Numbered from the stretch's first letter, positions 6,966-15,199 are shown. The stretch is 15,618 nucleotides of DNA from an uncultured Collinsella sp. (GCA_905199225.1 CAJKFS010000046.1:1-15618), one strand, 5' to 3'. The notes: a model not told the origin generated them from the sequence alone. A program made the numbers and translations.

Positions 6966-7879
6966 CGTTTCTGTTTGCCGGCCAGGGTGCCCAACACCCC
7001 GCGATGGGCGTCGACCTGGTCGAGGCATCGCCGGCGGCTGCCGAGGTGTTCGCGATCGCCGACGAGGTGCGCCCGGGGACCAGCGAGCAGTGCCGGAGCG
7101 CCTCCAAGGAGGAGCTCTCGCAGACCGAGAACACGCAGCCGTGCGTGTTCGTTCACGACCTGGCAGTGGCCGCCGCATTGCGTGAGCGCGGCGTGGTGCC
7201 TGCCGCCTGTGCGGGATTTTCGCTGGGCGAGGTCGCCGCGCTCACCTTTGCGGGGGCGTTCGATACGCGAGCGGGCTTTGAGCTTGTGTGCGAGCGCGCG
7301 ACGCTGATGGCCGCGGCTGCTGAGCGCCATCCGGGCGGCATGCGCGCCGTCATCAAGCTCGATGCGGCGCAAGTCGAGAACCTGGTTGCGCAGGCCGGCG
7401 AGGACTGCTGGCCGGTTAACTACAACAGCCCGCAGCAGACGGTTGTTGCCGGAGCGCCCGAGGCGCTGCAGGCGCTCGACGTCCAAGTAAAAGAGGCTGG
7501 CGGCCGCGCCATGAAGGTCGCGGTGTCGGGTGCATTTCATAGCCCCTATATGGCCGAGGCAACCTGTGGCCTTGCCGCATATATTGAGGCCGGTCACGCG
7601 CCGTCCCCGTTGCTCATTCCTGTTTTGGCAAATATGACAGCGGCGCCCTATCCGGCGGACCCCCAGACGGCATCGGGTGTCTTGGCCAATCAGGTGAGCC
7701 ATGCCGTGCGCTGGGTTGATACGCTGCATGCTCTGCAGGATCAAGGCATCGACACATTTATTGAGGTCGGCCCCGGCAAAACGCTGTCCGGCCTGGTCAA
7801 GCGAACGTTGAGCGACGTTCGTGTGTATTCGTGCGAGACGGCCGAGCAGGTCGCAGCTATTGCCGACGAGCTCGCATAG
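6953..7879 (+). CDS. fabD: malonyl-CoA:ACP transacylase
   Basis: FabD moves malonyl from CoA to ACP, supplying the extender unit for FabH and FabF. The 308-residue product has the family length and motifs: FAGQGAQ at 8-14, TQTENTQP-like SQTENTQP at 56-63, the nucleophile Ser90 in GFSLGE, Arg115 in CERA that binds the malonyl carboxylate, His196 in GAFHSPYM, and VGPGKTLSG near the C-terminus. ATG at 6953 lies inside the end of fabK (13-base overlap) with GAAGGG (6938-6943) upstream, which suggests coupled translation. fabG follows 30 bases downstream. Confidence 0.96.
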   Translation: MGGVAFLFAGQGAQHPAMGVDLVEASPAAAEVFAIADEVRPGTSEQCRSASKEELSQTENTQPCVFVHDLAVAAALRERGVVPAACAGFSLGEVAALTFAGAFDTRAGFELVCERATLMAAAAERHPGGMRAVIKLDAAQVENLVAQAGEDCWPVNYNSPQQTVVAGAPEALQALDVQVKEAGGRAMKVAVSGAFHSPYMAEATCGLAAYIEAGHAPSPLLIPVLANMTAAPYPADPQTASGVLANQVSHAVRWVDTLHALQDQGIDTFIEVGPGKTLSGLVKRTLSDVRVYSCETAEQVAAIADELA

Positions 7880-7909
7880 TCCACAGGGCTGCAACCCGAA
7901 AGGAACGAC

Positions 7910-8683
7910 ATGGGCAACTTGAACAATGGCGCGCTCGAGCGCAACGACTCACGTCGCGTGGCACTGGTCACGGGCGGCTCGCGGGGTATCGGCCGCGCCT
8001 GCGCTATCGGTCTGGCGGAGGATGGCTACGATATCGCCGTCGTCTATGCCGGCAGCGTCGATGCGGCGCGCGAGACGTGCGACGCCTGCGAGGCGGCTGG
8101 CGCCACGGCGCGCGCATATCAATGCGACGCGGCCGACCCCGCTGCCGTCAACGCGTGCGTGGAAGAGGTCCTCAACGACTTTGGCTCCATTTGGGCGCTC
8201 GTCAACAACGCTGGCATCACCCGCGATGGCCTGCTCATGCGCATGGGCGATGACGCCTTCGATCGCGTACTCGATGTCAATCTCAAGGGAACGTTTAACA
8301 CGACGCGCGCGCTCACCAAGACCTTTATGCGCCAGCGCGGCGGCTGCGTCGTCAACATGAGCTCGGTCGTGGGCCTGATGGGCAATGCCGGGCAAGCCAA
8401 CTACGCTGCCTCCAAGGCGGGCGTGATAGGGCTTACCAAGGCGGTGGCGCGCGAGCTTGCGCCCCGCGGCGTACGAGTGAACGCGGTCGCCCCCGGGTTT
8501 GTCGAGACGGATATGACGGCAAAGCTCTCGGAGAAGGTTCGCGCGGCAACCGAGGAGCAGATTCCCCTAAAGCGCATGGCGCGCCCCGAGGAAGTGGCCG
8601 GCGTGGTGCGCTTTTTGGCAAGCGATGCGGCGGCCTACATTACGGGTGAGGTCGTGCGCGTCGACGGCGGAATGGCGATGTAG
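7910..8683 (+). CDS. fabG: 3-oxoacyl-ACP reductase
   Basis: FabG reduces the beta-keto group of 3-ketoacyl-ACP with NADPH. The 257-residue product is a classical short-chain dehydrogenase: the TGGSRGIG nucleotide-binding motif is at 21-28, NNAG at 99-102, and the catalytic set is Asn124, Ser152, Tyr165 and Lys169 (in NYAASKAG). The N-terminus carries about ten more residues than E. coli FabG; the start at 7910 is supported by AAAGGA (7899-7904), so the extension is probably real. The C-terminal ITGEVVRVDGGMAM is typical. It stands between fabD and fabF, which favours FabG over other dehydrogenases of the family. Confidence 0.95.
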   Translation: MGNLNNGALERNDSRRVALVTGGSRGIGRACAIGLAEDGYDIAVVYAGSVDAARETCDACEAAGATARAYQCDAADPAAVNACVEEVLNDFGSIWALVNNAGITRDGLLMRMGDDAFDRVLDVNLKGTFNTTRALTKTFMRQRGGCVVNMSSVVGLMGNAGQANYAASKAGVIGLTKAVARELAPRGVRVNAVAPGFVETDMTAKLSEKVRAATEEQIPLKRMARPEEVAGVVRFLASDAAAYITGEVVRVDGGMAM

Positions 8684-8722
8684 AAACCAGGGCCGAAGAA
8701 TGGCTTGGATGAGGAGACCATG

Positions 8723-9970
8723 ATGGAACAGAGAGTTGCAATCACCGGCATCGGTGCCGTATCGCCGCTCGGCAACACCGCGCTTGCCACTTGGGCAGCC
8801 ATGTGCGCCGGCACGTGCGGCATCGGCCCGATCACGCACTTCGATACCGATGCGTTTACCGTCAAGGTGGCGGCCGAGGTAAAAGGGTTTGACGGCAACG
8901 AGTACTTTGGTAAGCGTGACGCCAAGCATCTCGACCCCTGCGTTCAGTTTGCGATGGCGGCTTCGGACGAGGCCATGCACGATGCGGGCTTTGATGTCGA
9001 AGGTGCCATCGATCGCGAGCGCCTGGGCGTCTACGTGGGTTCAGGCGTGGGCGGCATGCAGACACTCGTTGACAACGTCCATACGATTGCCGACCGTGGG
9101 CCCCGCCGCGCATCGCCCTATATGATCGCGATGATGATCCCCAATATGGCTTCGGGCAATATCGCGATCCGCCACAAGGCAAAGGGCCCGACCCTGCCCG
9201 TGGTGACCGCCTGCGCGACCTCGGCCCATGCCGTGGGCGAGGCGTTCCGCGCCATCAAGCATGGCTATGCCGATGCAATCCTGGCTGGCGGCGCCGAGGC
9301 CGCAATCATCCCCGATGCCGTTGCGGGCTTTACGTCCTGCCGTGCTCTCACCACTAATCCTGACCCGTCGACGGCATGCCGTCCGTTCGATGCAGACCGC
9401 GACGGCTTTGTGATGGGCGAGGGCGCCTGCGTGCTGGTACTCGAGAGCATGGAACACGCGCTGGCTCGCGGGGCGCACATTTATGCCGAGGTCGTGGGTT
9501 ACGGCAACACCGATGATGCCTATCACATCACGAGCCCCGATCCCGAGGCTGCCGGCATCGCCCGTGCGATATCGCTGGCGGTGGCCGAGGGCGACGTTAA
9601 GCCTTCCGAGGGCCTCTACATCAACGCTCACGGCACCTCGACCAAGCTCAACGATTCGTCCGAGACGGCGGGCATTAAGCGTGCGCTCGGCGAGGACGCG
9701 GCACGCGCCGCGCACGTCTCGTCGACCAAGTCGATGACCGGCCACATGATCGGTGCTACGGGCGCCATCGAGGTCATGGCCTGTGCCATGGCGCTCGAGC
9801 AGGGCGTGGTGCCCCCGACCATTAACTACCACACGCCCGATCCCGTCTGCGATCTTGATTACACGCCTAATCGAGCGGTTCGCGCCGACCTTACCTGGGC
9901 GCTTTCGACCAACCTGGGCTTTGGCGGACACAACGCCGCCATCGCGCTGCGTAGATATACGAGGAGCTAG
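8723..9970 (+). CDS. fabF: beta-ketoacyl-ACP synthase II
   Basis: FabF carries out the condensation step of elongation, joining acyl-ACP with malonyl-ACP. The 415-residue product has the Cys-His-His active site of the family: Cys164 in TACATSAH, His303 in NAHGTST and His341 in SMTGHMIGATG, with Lys336. GEGACVLVLE and the C-terminal NLGFGGHNA are also typical. I place the start at ATG 8723 (MEQRVAITGIGAV); ATG 8720 and TTG 8705 are in frame, but GAGGAG at 8711-8716 sits best for 8723. It ends three bases before accB. No separate FabB-type synthase is seen. Confidence 0.96.
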   Translation: MEQRVAITGIGAVSPLGNTALATWAAMCAGTCGIGPITHFDTDAFTVKVAAEVKGFDGNEYFGKRDAKHLDPCVQFAMAASDEAMHDAGFDVEGAIDRERLGVYVGSGVGGMQTLVDNVHTIADRGPRRASPYMIAMMIPNMASGNIAIRHKAKGPTLPVVTACATSAHAVGEAFRAIKHGYADAILAGGAEAAIIPDAVAGFTSCRALTTNPDPSTACRPFDADRDGFVMGEGACVLVLESMEHALARGAHIYAEVVGYGNTDDAYHITSPDPEAAGIARAISLAVAEGDVKPSEGLYINAHGTSTKLNDSSETAGIKRALGEDAARAAHVSSTKSMTGHMIGATGAIEVMACAMALEQGVVPPTINYHTPDPVCDLDYTPNRAVRADLTWALSTNLGFGGHNAAIALRRYTRS

Positions 9971-9973
9971 AGC

Positions 9974-10447
9974 ATGGATTCCAAAAGACTTGCCGAGATA
10001 GCCGATGTTATGGAGGACCGCGGCCTCACGCGCGTACGCGTTGAGGAGCCCGATGGCACCGCGGTCGAACTCGAGCGCGCGAGCGCCGCGCAGCCGGTTG
10101 CCGTGCCCATGCCTATGCCGAGCGCTATGGCCGCTCCAGTTGCAGCTCCCACAGCCGCGCCTGCCGCACCGGAACCCGCCGCGCAGACACCTGCCGCCGC
10201 ACCGGAGCCCAAGGGCACCGAGGTGACCGCTCCCATGGTCGGCGTTTTCTATGCTGCCCCGGCGCCGGGCGACGAACCGTTTGTGCACGTGGGCTCCAAG
10301 GTCAAGGCTGGCGAGACCCTTTGCATCATCGAGGCCATGAAGGTTCTCAACGAGGTGACGGCAGAGGCGGATGGCGAGGTGCTCGAGATCTGCGTGGCCG
10401 ACGGCGACCTCGTGGAGTTCGGCAGCTGCCTCATGAGGATCGGATAG
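9974..10447 (+). CDS. accB: biotin carboxyl carrier protein of acetyl-CoA carboxylase
   Basis: AccB carries biotin between the carboxylase (AccC) and carboxyltransferase (AccDA) sites of acetyl-CoA carboxylase. The 157-residue product has a short N-terminal helical part (1-37), a flexible Ala/Pro-rich linker (about 38-80) and a C-terminal biotinyl domain (83-157). Biotin is attached at Lys123 in EAMKVLNE; the second residue after Lys is Leu where Met is common. The protruding thumb typical of acetyl-CoA carboxylase carriers is represented by the YAAPAPGDEPFV segment around 93-104. ATG at 9974 lies three bases after fabF. BirA encoded divergently from this operon is the expected modifying enzyme. 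Confidence 0.96.
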   Translation: MDSKRLAEIADVMEDRGLTRVRVEEPDGTAVELERASAAQPVAVPMPMPSAMAAPVAAPTAAPAAPEPAAQTPAAAPEPKGTEVTAPMVGVFYAAPAPGDEPFVHVGSKVKAGETLCIIEAMKVLNEVTAEADGEVLEICVADGDLVEFGSCLMRIG

Positions 10448-10456
10448 GTGATATCC

Positions 10457-10879
10457 ATGAACAAAGAAGAGCTCAAGAAGCTGTTACCGCATCGCGAGCC
10501 GATGCTTTTGCTCGACGAGGCCGAGCTGGTGGGCGACGAGGCCCACGGCAAGATCACGATCACGGGCGACGAGTACTTTTTGCAGGGGCATTTTCCGGGA
10601 AACCCGGTCGTCCCCGGCGTGATTCAGTGCGAGATGCTCGCCCAGAACTGCTGCGTGCTGCTGATGGGCGATGAGGAGGCGCGCGGCGCGACGCCGTTCT
10701 ATCCGAGCCTCGATAAGGTGCGCTTTAAGCGTCCGGTGCGCCCGGGCGACACGGTTGATCTGGTGTGCACCATCACGCGTGCGCGCGGGCCGTTCCGCTT
10801 TGCGACGGGTACTGCGAGCGTCAACGGTGAGGTTTGCTGCCGCGCCGATATGTCTTTTGCACTCATGCACGAAAGTTAA
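10457..10879 (+). CDS. fabZ: 3-hydroxyacyl-ACP dehydratase
   Basis: FabZ removes water from 3-hydroxyacyl-ACP to give the trans-2-enoyl-ACP used by FabK. The 140-residue hot-dog-fold protein has LLPHREPMLLLD at 9-20 and the active-site stretch GHFPGNPVVPGV, with catalytic His45 and Glu59. I chose ATG 10457 because AGGTGA (10446-10451) precedes it by five bases and MNKEELKKLLPHR is a typical FabZ beginning; a GTG nine bases upstream (10448) directly abuts the accB stop and would add three residues. It lies between accB and accC, as in streptococcal and clostridial fab clusters. No FabA, FabM or second FabZ is visible. Confidence 0.95.
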   Translation: MNKEELKKLLPHREPMLLLDEAELVGDEAHGKITITGDEYFLQGHFPGNPVVPGVIQCEMLAQNCCVLLMGDEEARGATPFYPSLDKVRFKRPVRPGDTVDLVCTITRARGPFRFATGTASVNGEVCCRADMSFALMHES

Positions 10880-10889
10880 GGAAGGCTCC

Positions 10890-12233
10890 ATGTTCGACAA
10901 AGTGCTCATCGCCAACCGCGGCGAAGTCGCGGTCCGTGTTATCCGCGCGTGCCGCGATATGGGCATCAAGACCGTCGCCGTCTACTCCACGGCCGATGCG
11001 GACGCGCTGCACGTGCAGCTTGCCGACGAGGCGTATTGCATCGGCGGCCCGCGTCTTGCCGAGAGCTACCTCAACGACGATGCCGTGCTCACCTGTGCCG
11101 TAAAGTCGGGCGCAAAGGCGATCCATCCTGGGTACGGCTTCTTTTCCGAGAAGGCGAGCTTTGTACGCGACTGCGACAAGTATGGCCTGGCGTTTGTCGG
11201 TCCTTCGGCCGAGGTAATCGACAGCATGGGCGACAAGGACGCCGCACGTCGAACGGCTGCCGCGGCGGGCGTGCCCATCGTTCCGGGCTGCGATTTGCTC
11301 AAAAGCCCCGAGGAGGCAACGGCCGAGGCCGAGCGCATTGGCTGCCCCGTGCTTATTAAGGCGCGTGCCGGTGGTGGCGGTCGCGGCATTCGCAAGGTCG
11401 AGCGCGTGGAAGATGCGGCAAAGGCGTTCATCGAGGCGCGTGCCGAGGGTGAGGCCGTTTTTGGCGACGGCGAGTGCTACATGGAGAAGTTCGTCGCGCC
11501 GGCGCACCACGTTGAGGTTCAGATTATGGCCGATAAGCAGGGCCATGTGTTTTCGCTCGGCGAGCGCGAGTGTTCGGTGCAGCGCCGCAACCAAAAGCTG
11601 ATCGAGGAGAGCCCCGCGCCGTGCCTCGACGGACGCGATGATATTCGCGCGCGCATGCACAAGGCGGCGCGCGACCTGGCTCGTGCCGTTGGCTATGAGG
11701 GCGCCGGCACCATTGAGTTTTTGTACTCAGATGACGGCAATTTCTACTTTATGGAAATGAACACGCGCTTGCAGGTGGAGCATCCGGTTACGGAGTTTGT
11801 GACCGATACCGACTTGGTCAAGTGGCAGCTGCGCGTAGCAGCCGGCCAGCCTCTGCCCTTTGAGCAGGAGGACATGCCGGTCCGCAACCACGCCATGGAG
11901 TGCCGCATCAATGCCGAAACGCCGGACTTTCTGCCGTCATGCGGAACGATCACCGCGTTACGTGTGCCGGGTGGTCCGCGCGTGCGCTGGGATTCCGCCA
12001 TGTTTGCCGGGGCCGCCGTTCCGCCGTACTACGACTCCATGCTCGGCAAGCTCATCGTGTGTGCGCCCACGCGTGACGGCGCCATTCGCAAGATGCGCTC
12101 GGCCCTGGGCGAGCTCGTGATTGAGGGCGTGAGCGAAAACAGCGAGCTTCAGCTCGACGTGCTGGCAAACGACGAGTTCTTGTCGGGCATGTATCACACC
12201 GATCTGATGGGGCATCTCTATGCTGATGAATAG
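10890..12233 (+). CDS. accC: biotin carboxylase subunit of acetyl-CoA carboxylase
   Basis: AccC carboxylates the biotin of AccB using ATP and bicarbonate. The 447-residue product has the family's order: N-terminal domain starting MFDKVLIANRGEVAVR, Lys116, the glycine-rich ATP-grasp loop KARAGGGGRGI at 157-167, EKFV at 199-202, GERECSVQRRNQK at 224-236, the metal ligands Glu276 and Glu289, and EMNTRLQVEHPVTE at 289-302. The stretch IEGVSENSEL at 411-420 departs from the more usual form in which GVKTN is followed by a hydrophobic segment. ATG at 10890 has AAGGAAGG (10878-10885) upstream; a longer reading frame into fabZ is a frame artefact. Its last 14 bases overlap accDA. Confidence 0.96.
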   Translation: MFDKVLIANRGEVAVRVIRACRDMGIKTVAVYSTADADALHVQLADEAYCIGGPRLAESYLNDDAVLTCAVKSGAKAIHPGYGFFSEKASFVRDCDKYGLAFVGPSAEVIDSMGDKDAARRTAAAAGVPIVPGCDLLKSPEEATAEAERIGCPVLIKARAGGGGRGIRKVERVEDAAKAFIEARAEGEAVFGDGECYMEKFVAPAHHVEVQIMADKQGHVFSLGERECSVQRRNQKLIEESPAPCLDGRDDIRARMHKAARDLARAVGYEGAGTIEFLYSDDGNFYFMEMNTRLQVEHPVTEFVTDTDLVKWQLRVAAGQPLPFEQEDMPVRNHAMECRINAETPDFLPSCGTITALRVPGGPRVRWDSAMFAGAAVPPYYDSMLGKLIVCAPTRDGAIRKMRSALGELVIEGVSENSELQLDVLANDEFLSGMYHTDLMGHLYADE

Positions 12234-13944
12234 AAAAGCGAAGACGGTCAATGTCCTTGAGGGGCCGATGACCGAGTCGTGCGCCGAGTTTCCCGCGCGC
12301 CACGTGTTTATCAAGTGCCCGGAGTGCCGCCGCGTGATCGATGAGGCACGCCTGCACGACAACCTCGAGGTCTGCCCTCGTTGCGGCAAACACTTTCGCG
12401 TGAGCGGTCGCGCGCGCATGCGCATGACGGTCGACGAGGGCACGTTTGAGGAATGGGATGCCAATCTGGCGTCGGAGGACTTCCTCTCGTTTCCCGGCTA
12501 TGCCGACAAGCTCAAGAGCGTGAGCGAGCGTTCGGGCGAGCACGATGCCGTTGTGTGCGGCAGGGGCAAAATCTGCGGTTGCGATACCGCGCTCTTCTTT
12601 ATGGACGCTAACTTTATGATGGGCTCGATGGGCTCCGTGGTGGGCGAGAAGATCTGTCGCGCATTTGAGCGTGCGACCGAGCTGGGATTGCCAGTTGTCG
12701 GCTTTACCGTTTCGGGCGGTGCTCGCATGCAAGAGGGCGTGACATCGCTTATGCAGATGGCCAAGATTTCTGCGGCGGTTAGGCGCCACAGCGAGGCGGG
12801 CGGCCTGTATATCACGGTGCTCACCGACCCCACGACCGGAGGCGTAACCGCGAGCTTTGCCATGGAGGGCGACATTATCCTGGCCGAGCCCGATGCCCTG
12901 ACGGCATTTGCCGGCCCGCGCGTGATCGAGCAGAACATGCACAAGCGACTGCCCAAGGGATTCCAGCGCTCCGAGTTTTTGATGGAGCACGGCTTTTGCG
13001 ATGCCGTTGTTCCGCGTGGCGAGATTGCGCTCACGGTAGGCGAGCTGCTGGCGCTGCACGAAGGGCACGCGCCCGGCCTGGGGGCACCGCATGAAATCGT
13101 GCATACGGGTCGCCGCGGCAAAAAGCTGGGACACTTGTTTAAGCGCTCGGCGCCACCAAAAACCGCGCTCGAGATTGTCAAGCAGACCCGCTCGGCAGAT
13201 CGTGCCACGGCGGGCGAGATGATCTCGCTGGGCTTGGACGGATTTGTGGAGCTGCATGGCGACCGTTACTTTGGTGATGACGCCGCCGTGGTGGGTGGCA
13301 TTGGCTGGAAAGACGGACGTCCTGTGACGGTTATCGCCATCGAGCGCGGCACCACGACCAAAGAGCGCATGCGTCGCAACTTTGGTATGGCACATCCCGA
13401 GGGCTACCGCAAAGCGCGTCGCCTTATGCGCCAGGCCGAAAAGTTTGGTCGACCGGTTCTGTGCCTGGTCGATACTTCGGGCGCGTTTTGCGGCATCGGT
13501 GCCGAGGAGCGCGGCCAGGGCGAGGCGATTGCCCGGAATCTCATGGAGATGAGCGGCCTTAAGACGCCGATTGTCTCGGTGGTAACAGGCGAGGGCGGCT
13601 CTGGTGGCGCGCTGGCGCTGTCCGTGGCCGACCGCATCCTGATGCTCTCGAGCTCGGCCTATTCGGTCGTGAGCCCCGAGGCCTGTGCGTCGATTCTGTG
13701 GAAGGATACCGAGCGCGCGAATGAGGCCGCCGAGGCGCTTAAGCTCACGGCCCCCGATTTGTTGGCGCTCGGCATCATCGACGGCATTGTTGATGATAGG
13801 GGCCTGTCGCATGAGGAGATCGCCGGTGCCGTCATGTCCTCGGCATTTGATGCCTTCGATACGCTTGGGCGGCTCGACGACGCGACCCTCACAAACCTCC
13901 GCTACGAAAAGTACCGCGCAATCGGTCAGTACCGTACGATGTGA
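12220..13944 (+). CDS. accDA: fused acetyl-CoA carboxylase carboxyltransferase, beta (AccD) + alpha (AccA)
   Basis: The carboxyltransferase moves the carboxyl group from biotin on AccB to acetyl-CoA, making malonyl-CoA. In E. coli two genes encode the subunits; here one 574-residue protein holds both. The AccD half starts with a four-cysteine zinc ribbon (Cys33, Cys36, Cys52, Cys55), then MGSMGSVVGEK at 134-144 and SGGARMQEG at 165-173. A linker at about 285-320 leads to the AccA half: VELHGDRYF at 343-351, RRNFGMAHPEGYRKA at 385-399, GEGGSGGALA at 458-467 and PEACASILWKD at 486-496. The helical N-terminal part of stand-alone AccA is mostly missing. The start is uncertain: ATG 12220 overlaps accC by 14 bases, with ATG 12226 and ATG 12268 as alternatives. 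Confidence 0.95.
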   Translation: MLMNRKAKTVNVLEGPMTESCAEFPARHVFIKCPECRRVIDEARLHDNLEVCPRCGKHFRVSGRARMRMTVDEGTFEEWDANLASEDFLSFPGYADKLKSVSERSGEHDAVVCGRGKICGCDTALFFMDANFMMGSMGSVVGEKICRAFERATELGLPVVGFTVSGGARMQEGVTSLMQMAKISAAVRRHSEAGGLYITVLTDPTTGGVTASFAMEGDIILAEPDALTAFAGPRVIEQNMHKRLPKGFQRSEFLMEHGFCDAVVPRGEIALTVGELLALHEGHAPGLGAPHEIVHTGRRGKKLGHLFKRSAPPKTALEIVKQTRSADRATAGEMISLGLDGFVELHGDRYFGDDAAVVGGIGWKDGRPVTVIAIERGTTTKERMRRNFGMAHPEGYRKARRLMRQAEKFGRPVLCLVDTSGAFCGIGAEERGQGEAIARNLMEMSGLKTPIVSVVTGEGGSGGALALSVADRILMLSSSAYSVVSPEACASILWKDTERANEAAEALKLTAPDLLALGIIDGIVDDRGLSHEEIAGAVMSSAFDAFDTLGRLDDATLTNLRYEKYRAIGQYRTM

Positions 13945-13969
13945 TAAAGGGACAGCCCACATGTCACAT
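13939..13969. repeat. interrupted palindrome spanning the accDA stop and the EIIC start
   Basis: ATGTGA (13939-13944) is the reverse complement of TCACAT (13964-13969), and inside it GGG (13949-13951) faces CCC (13956-13958) across ACAG. In RNA this could fold into a two-part hairpin covering the accDA stop and the candidate ATG at 13961. No T-run follows. It may be an operator, a translational control element or a worn copy of a dispersed repeat; the window cannot decide. Confidence 0.35.
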
Positions 13970-15199
13970 TGGGAAAGGCGTTCCATGCCACAAGTTTCTA
14001 ACACCTCGTTTACAACGACGGTTTCATCAAACGCCATGGCCGTGGTGGACTATCTGTCCAAAAGCATGATGTCGGCGCTGCCGTTTATTGTCTGCGCGGC
14101 GTTGTTCCGCACCGTCGCCGTCATTATGGGCGAAGGCATGCTGGGCCTGTGGTCTGCCGATTCCGAAATCTATCGCCTGTTCTACAGTTGGCTCTATAAC
14201 GCCGGCTACTACTTTTTGCCCATCTATCTTGGTTGGGCGGCCGCCCGCCAGCTCGGTTGCTCGGAGCAGCTGGGTATGATGCTGGGCGGCGTATTGATTG
14301 CGCCCGATCTGCTCAAGCTCGTCGATGCCGCATCGACGACGGGGGCATCGATGACTTCCGTGTATGGTCTGCTTCCCGCGCCGGTCAACGATTACACGAC
14401 GACTGTTATTCCAGTTCTCCTTTCGGTGCCTGTGCTATGGCGAGTGGAGTGTTTCTTTAAGCGCGTTATCCCTAGGGCCGTGGCGTTTTCGTTTGTTCCG
14501 TTTGCGACCATGCTTGTCATGGTTCCGGTTTCGCTGTGTATTACGGCACCGGCGGGCAGCTATCTGGGCATGCTGTTGGGCCAGCTTATGTTTATGCTTG
14601 GCAATTCCGGTGGCATCGTGTCGCTGCTCACGCTCATGGGGCTTGCTGCGGGCTGGGAGTTCCTAAAGATCGCCGGCGTCAGCAACGTTGTCCTATCGCT
14701 CGCCTATGCGCAGTTTATGAGTGTGGGAACGGATTCGTGCATCCTGATCGCCGCGACGATGGCAACGTTCGCCGTTTGGGGTATGCCCTTTGGCGCGTCG
14801 CTCCGCGTTGCGGATAAGGACGAGAAGGCGCTCATGCTGGGCTATTCAATCTCGGGTATTCTTGGCGGCGTAAGCGAGCCAGCGCTGTACGGATGCGGCT
14901 TTAAATATGGCAGGTGTCTGACGTGCATGGCCGTTGGCGGCGCCGTCGGAGGCCTTGTTGCGGCCGTAGGCCACGTTACGGCTTATACCATCGGTATGAC
15001 GAATGTTCTTATGGTCATTGGCTTTGCCACGGGCGGCATCTCGAATCTGCTGTGGTGCTGCGCTGCCGGCGGCGCAGCATTTGCGGTGTCTGCGGCGCTG
15101 AGCTGCTGTTTTGGCGTGGTGCCGACAAAGATGCAGGCGGCAGAAGACGCAGCTGATTCGCTCGAAACAGTGGCGAGCGCTGCTGAAGCAAGCGCATAA
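13961..15199 (+). CDS. orphan PTS permease, EIIC component of the glucose/beta-glucoside family
   Basis: A phosphotransferase-system EIIC carries a sugar across the membrane while partner EIIB domains phosphorylate it. The 412-residue product is very hydrophobic, with about ten membrane segments between residues 36 and 386. The diagnostic loop GILGGVSEPALYG at 299-311 matches the GITEPALYG-type signature of this family, with Thr changed to Ser and Ile to Val. No EIIB (phosphocysteine) or EIIA (phosphohistidine) domain is attached or encoded nearby, so it must borrow partners or has another role. The substrate cannot be told. Two starts are possible: ATG 13961 (AAAGGGA at 13946-13952) and ATG 13985 (GGGAAAGG at 13971-13978). 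It follows accDA by 16 or 40 bases without a terminator. Confidence 0.85.
   Translation: MSHWERRSMPQVSNTSFTTTVSSNAMAVVDYLSKSMMSALPFIVCAALFRTVAVIMGEGMLGLWSADSEIYRLFYSWLYNAGYYFLPIYLGWAAARQLGCSEQLGMMLGGVLIAPDLLKLVDAASTTGASMTSVYGLLPAPVNDYTTTVIPVLLSVPVLWRVECFFKRVIPRAVAFSFVPFATMLVMVPVSLCITAPAGSYLGMLLGQLMFMLGNSGGIVSLLTLMGLAAGWEFLKIAGVSNVVLSLAYAQFMSVGTDSCILIAATMATFAVWGMPFGASLRVADKDEKALMLGYSISGILGGVSEPALYGCGFKYGRCLTCMAVGGAVGGLVAAVGHVTAYTIGMTNVLMVIGFATGGISNLLWCCAAGGAAFAVSAALSCCFGVVPTKMQAAEDAADSLETVASAAEASA

Noticed and set aside
10114..10212. Repetitive Ala/Pro codons in accB as a possible DNA repeat
   Set aside because: This is the usual flexible linker of biotin carrier proteins; the DNA repetition follows from amino acid composition.
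9041..10288. Minus-strand open frame of 415 codons opposite fabF and accB
   Set aside because: Same artefact; the plus strand has full catalytic motifs of FabF and AccB.
13685..13960. 92-codon N-terminal extension of the EIIC gene
   Set aside because: It is the out-of-frame reading of the accDA 3' end; ribosome sites favour 13961 or 13985.
12052..14037. Minus-strand open frame of 661 codons opposite accDA
   Set aside because: Antisense to well-supported accDA; low-complexity His/Arg/Ala-rich product without motifs or a ribosome binding site, a GC-bias artefact.
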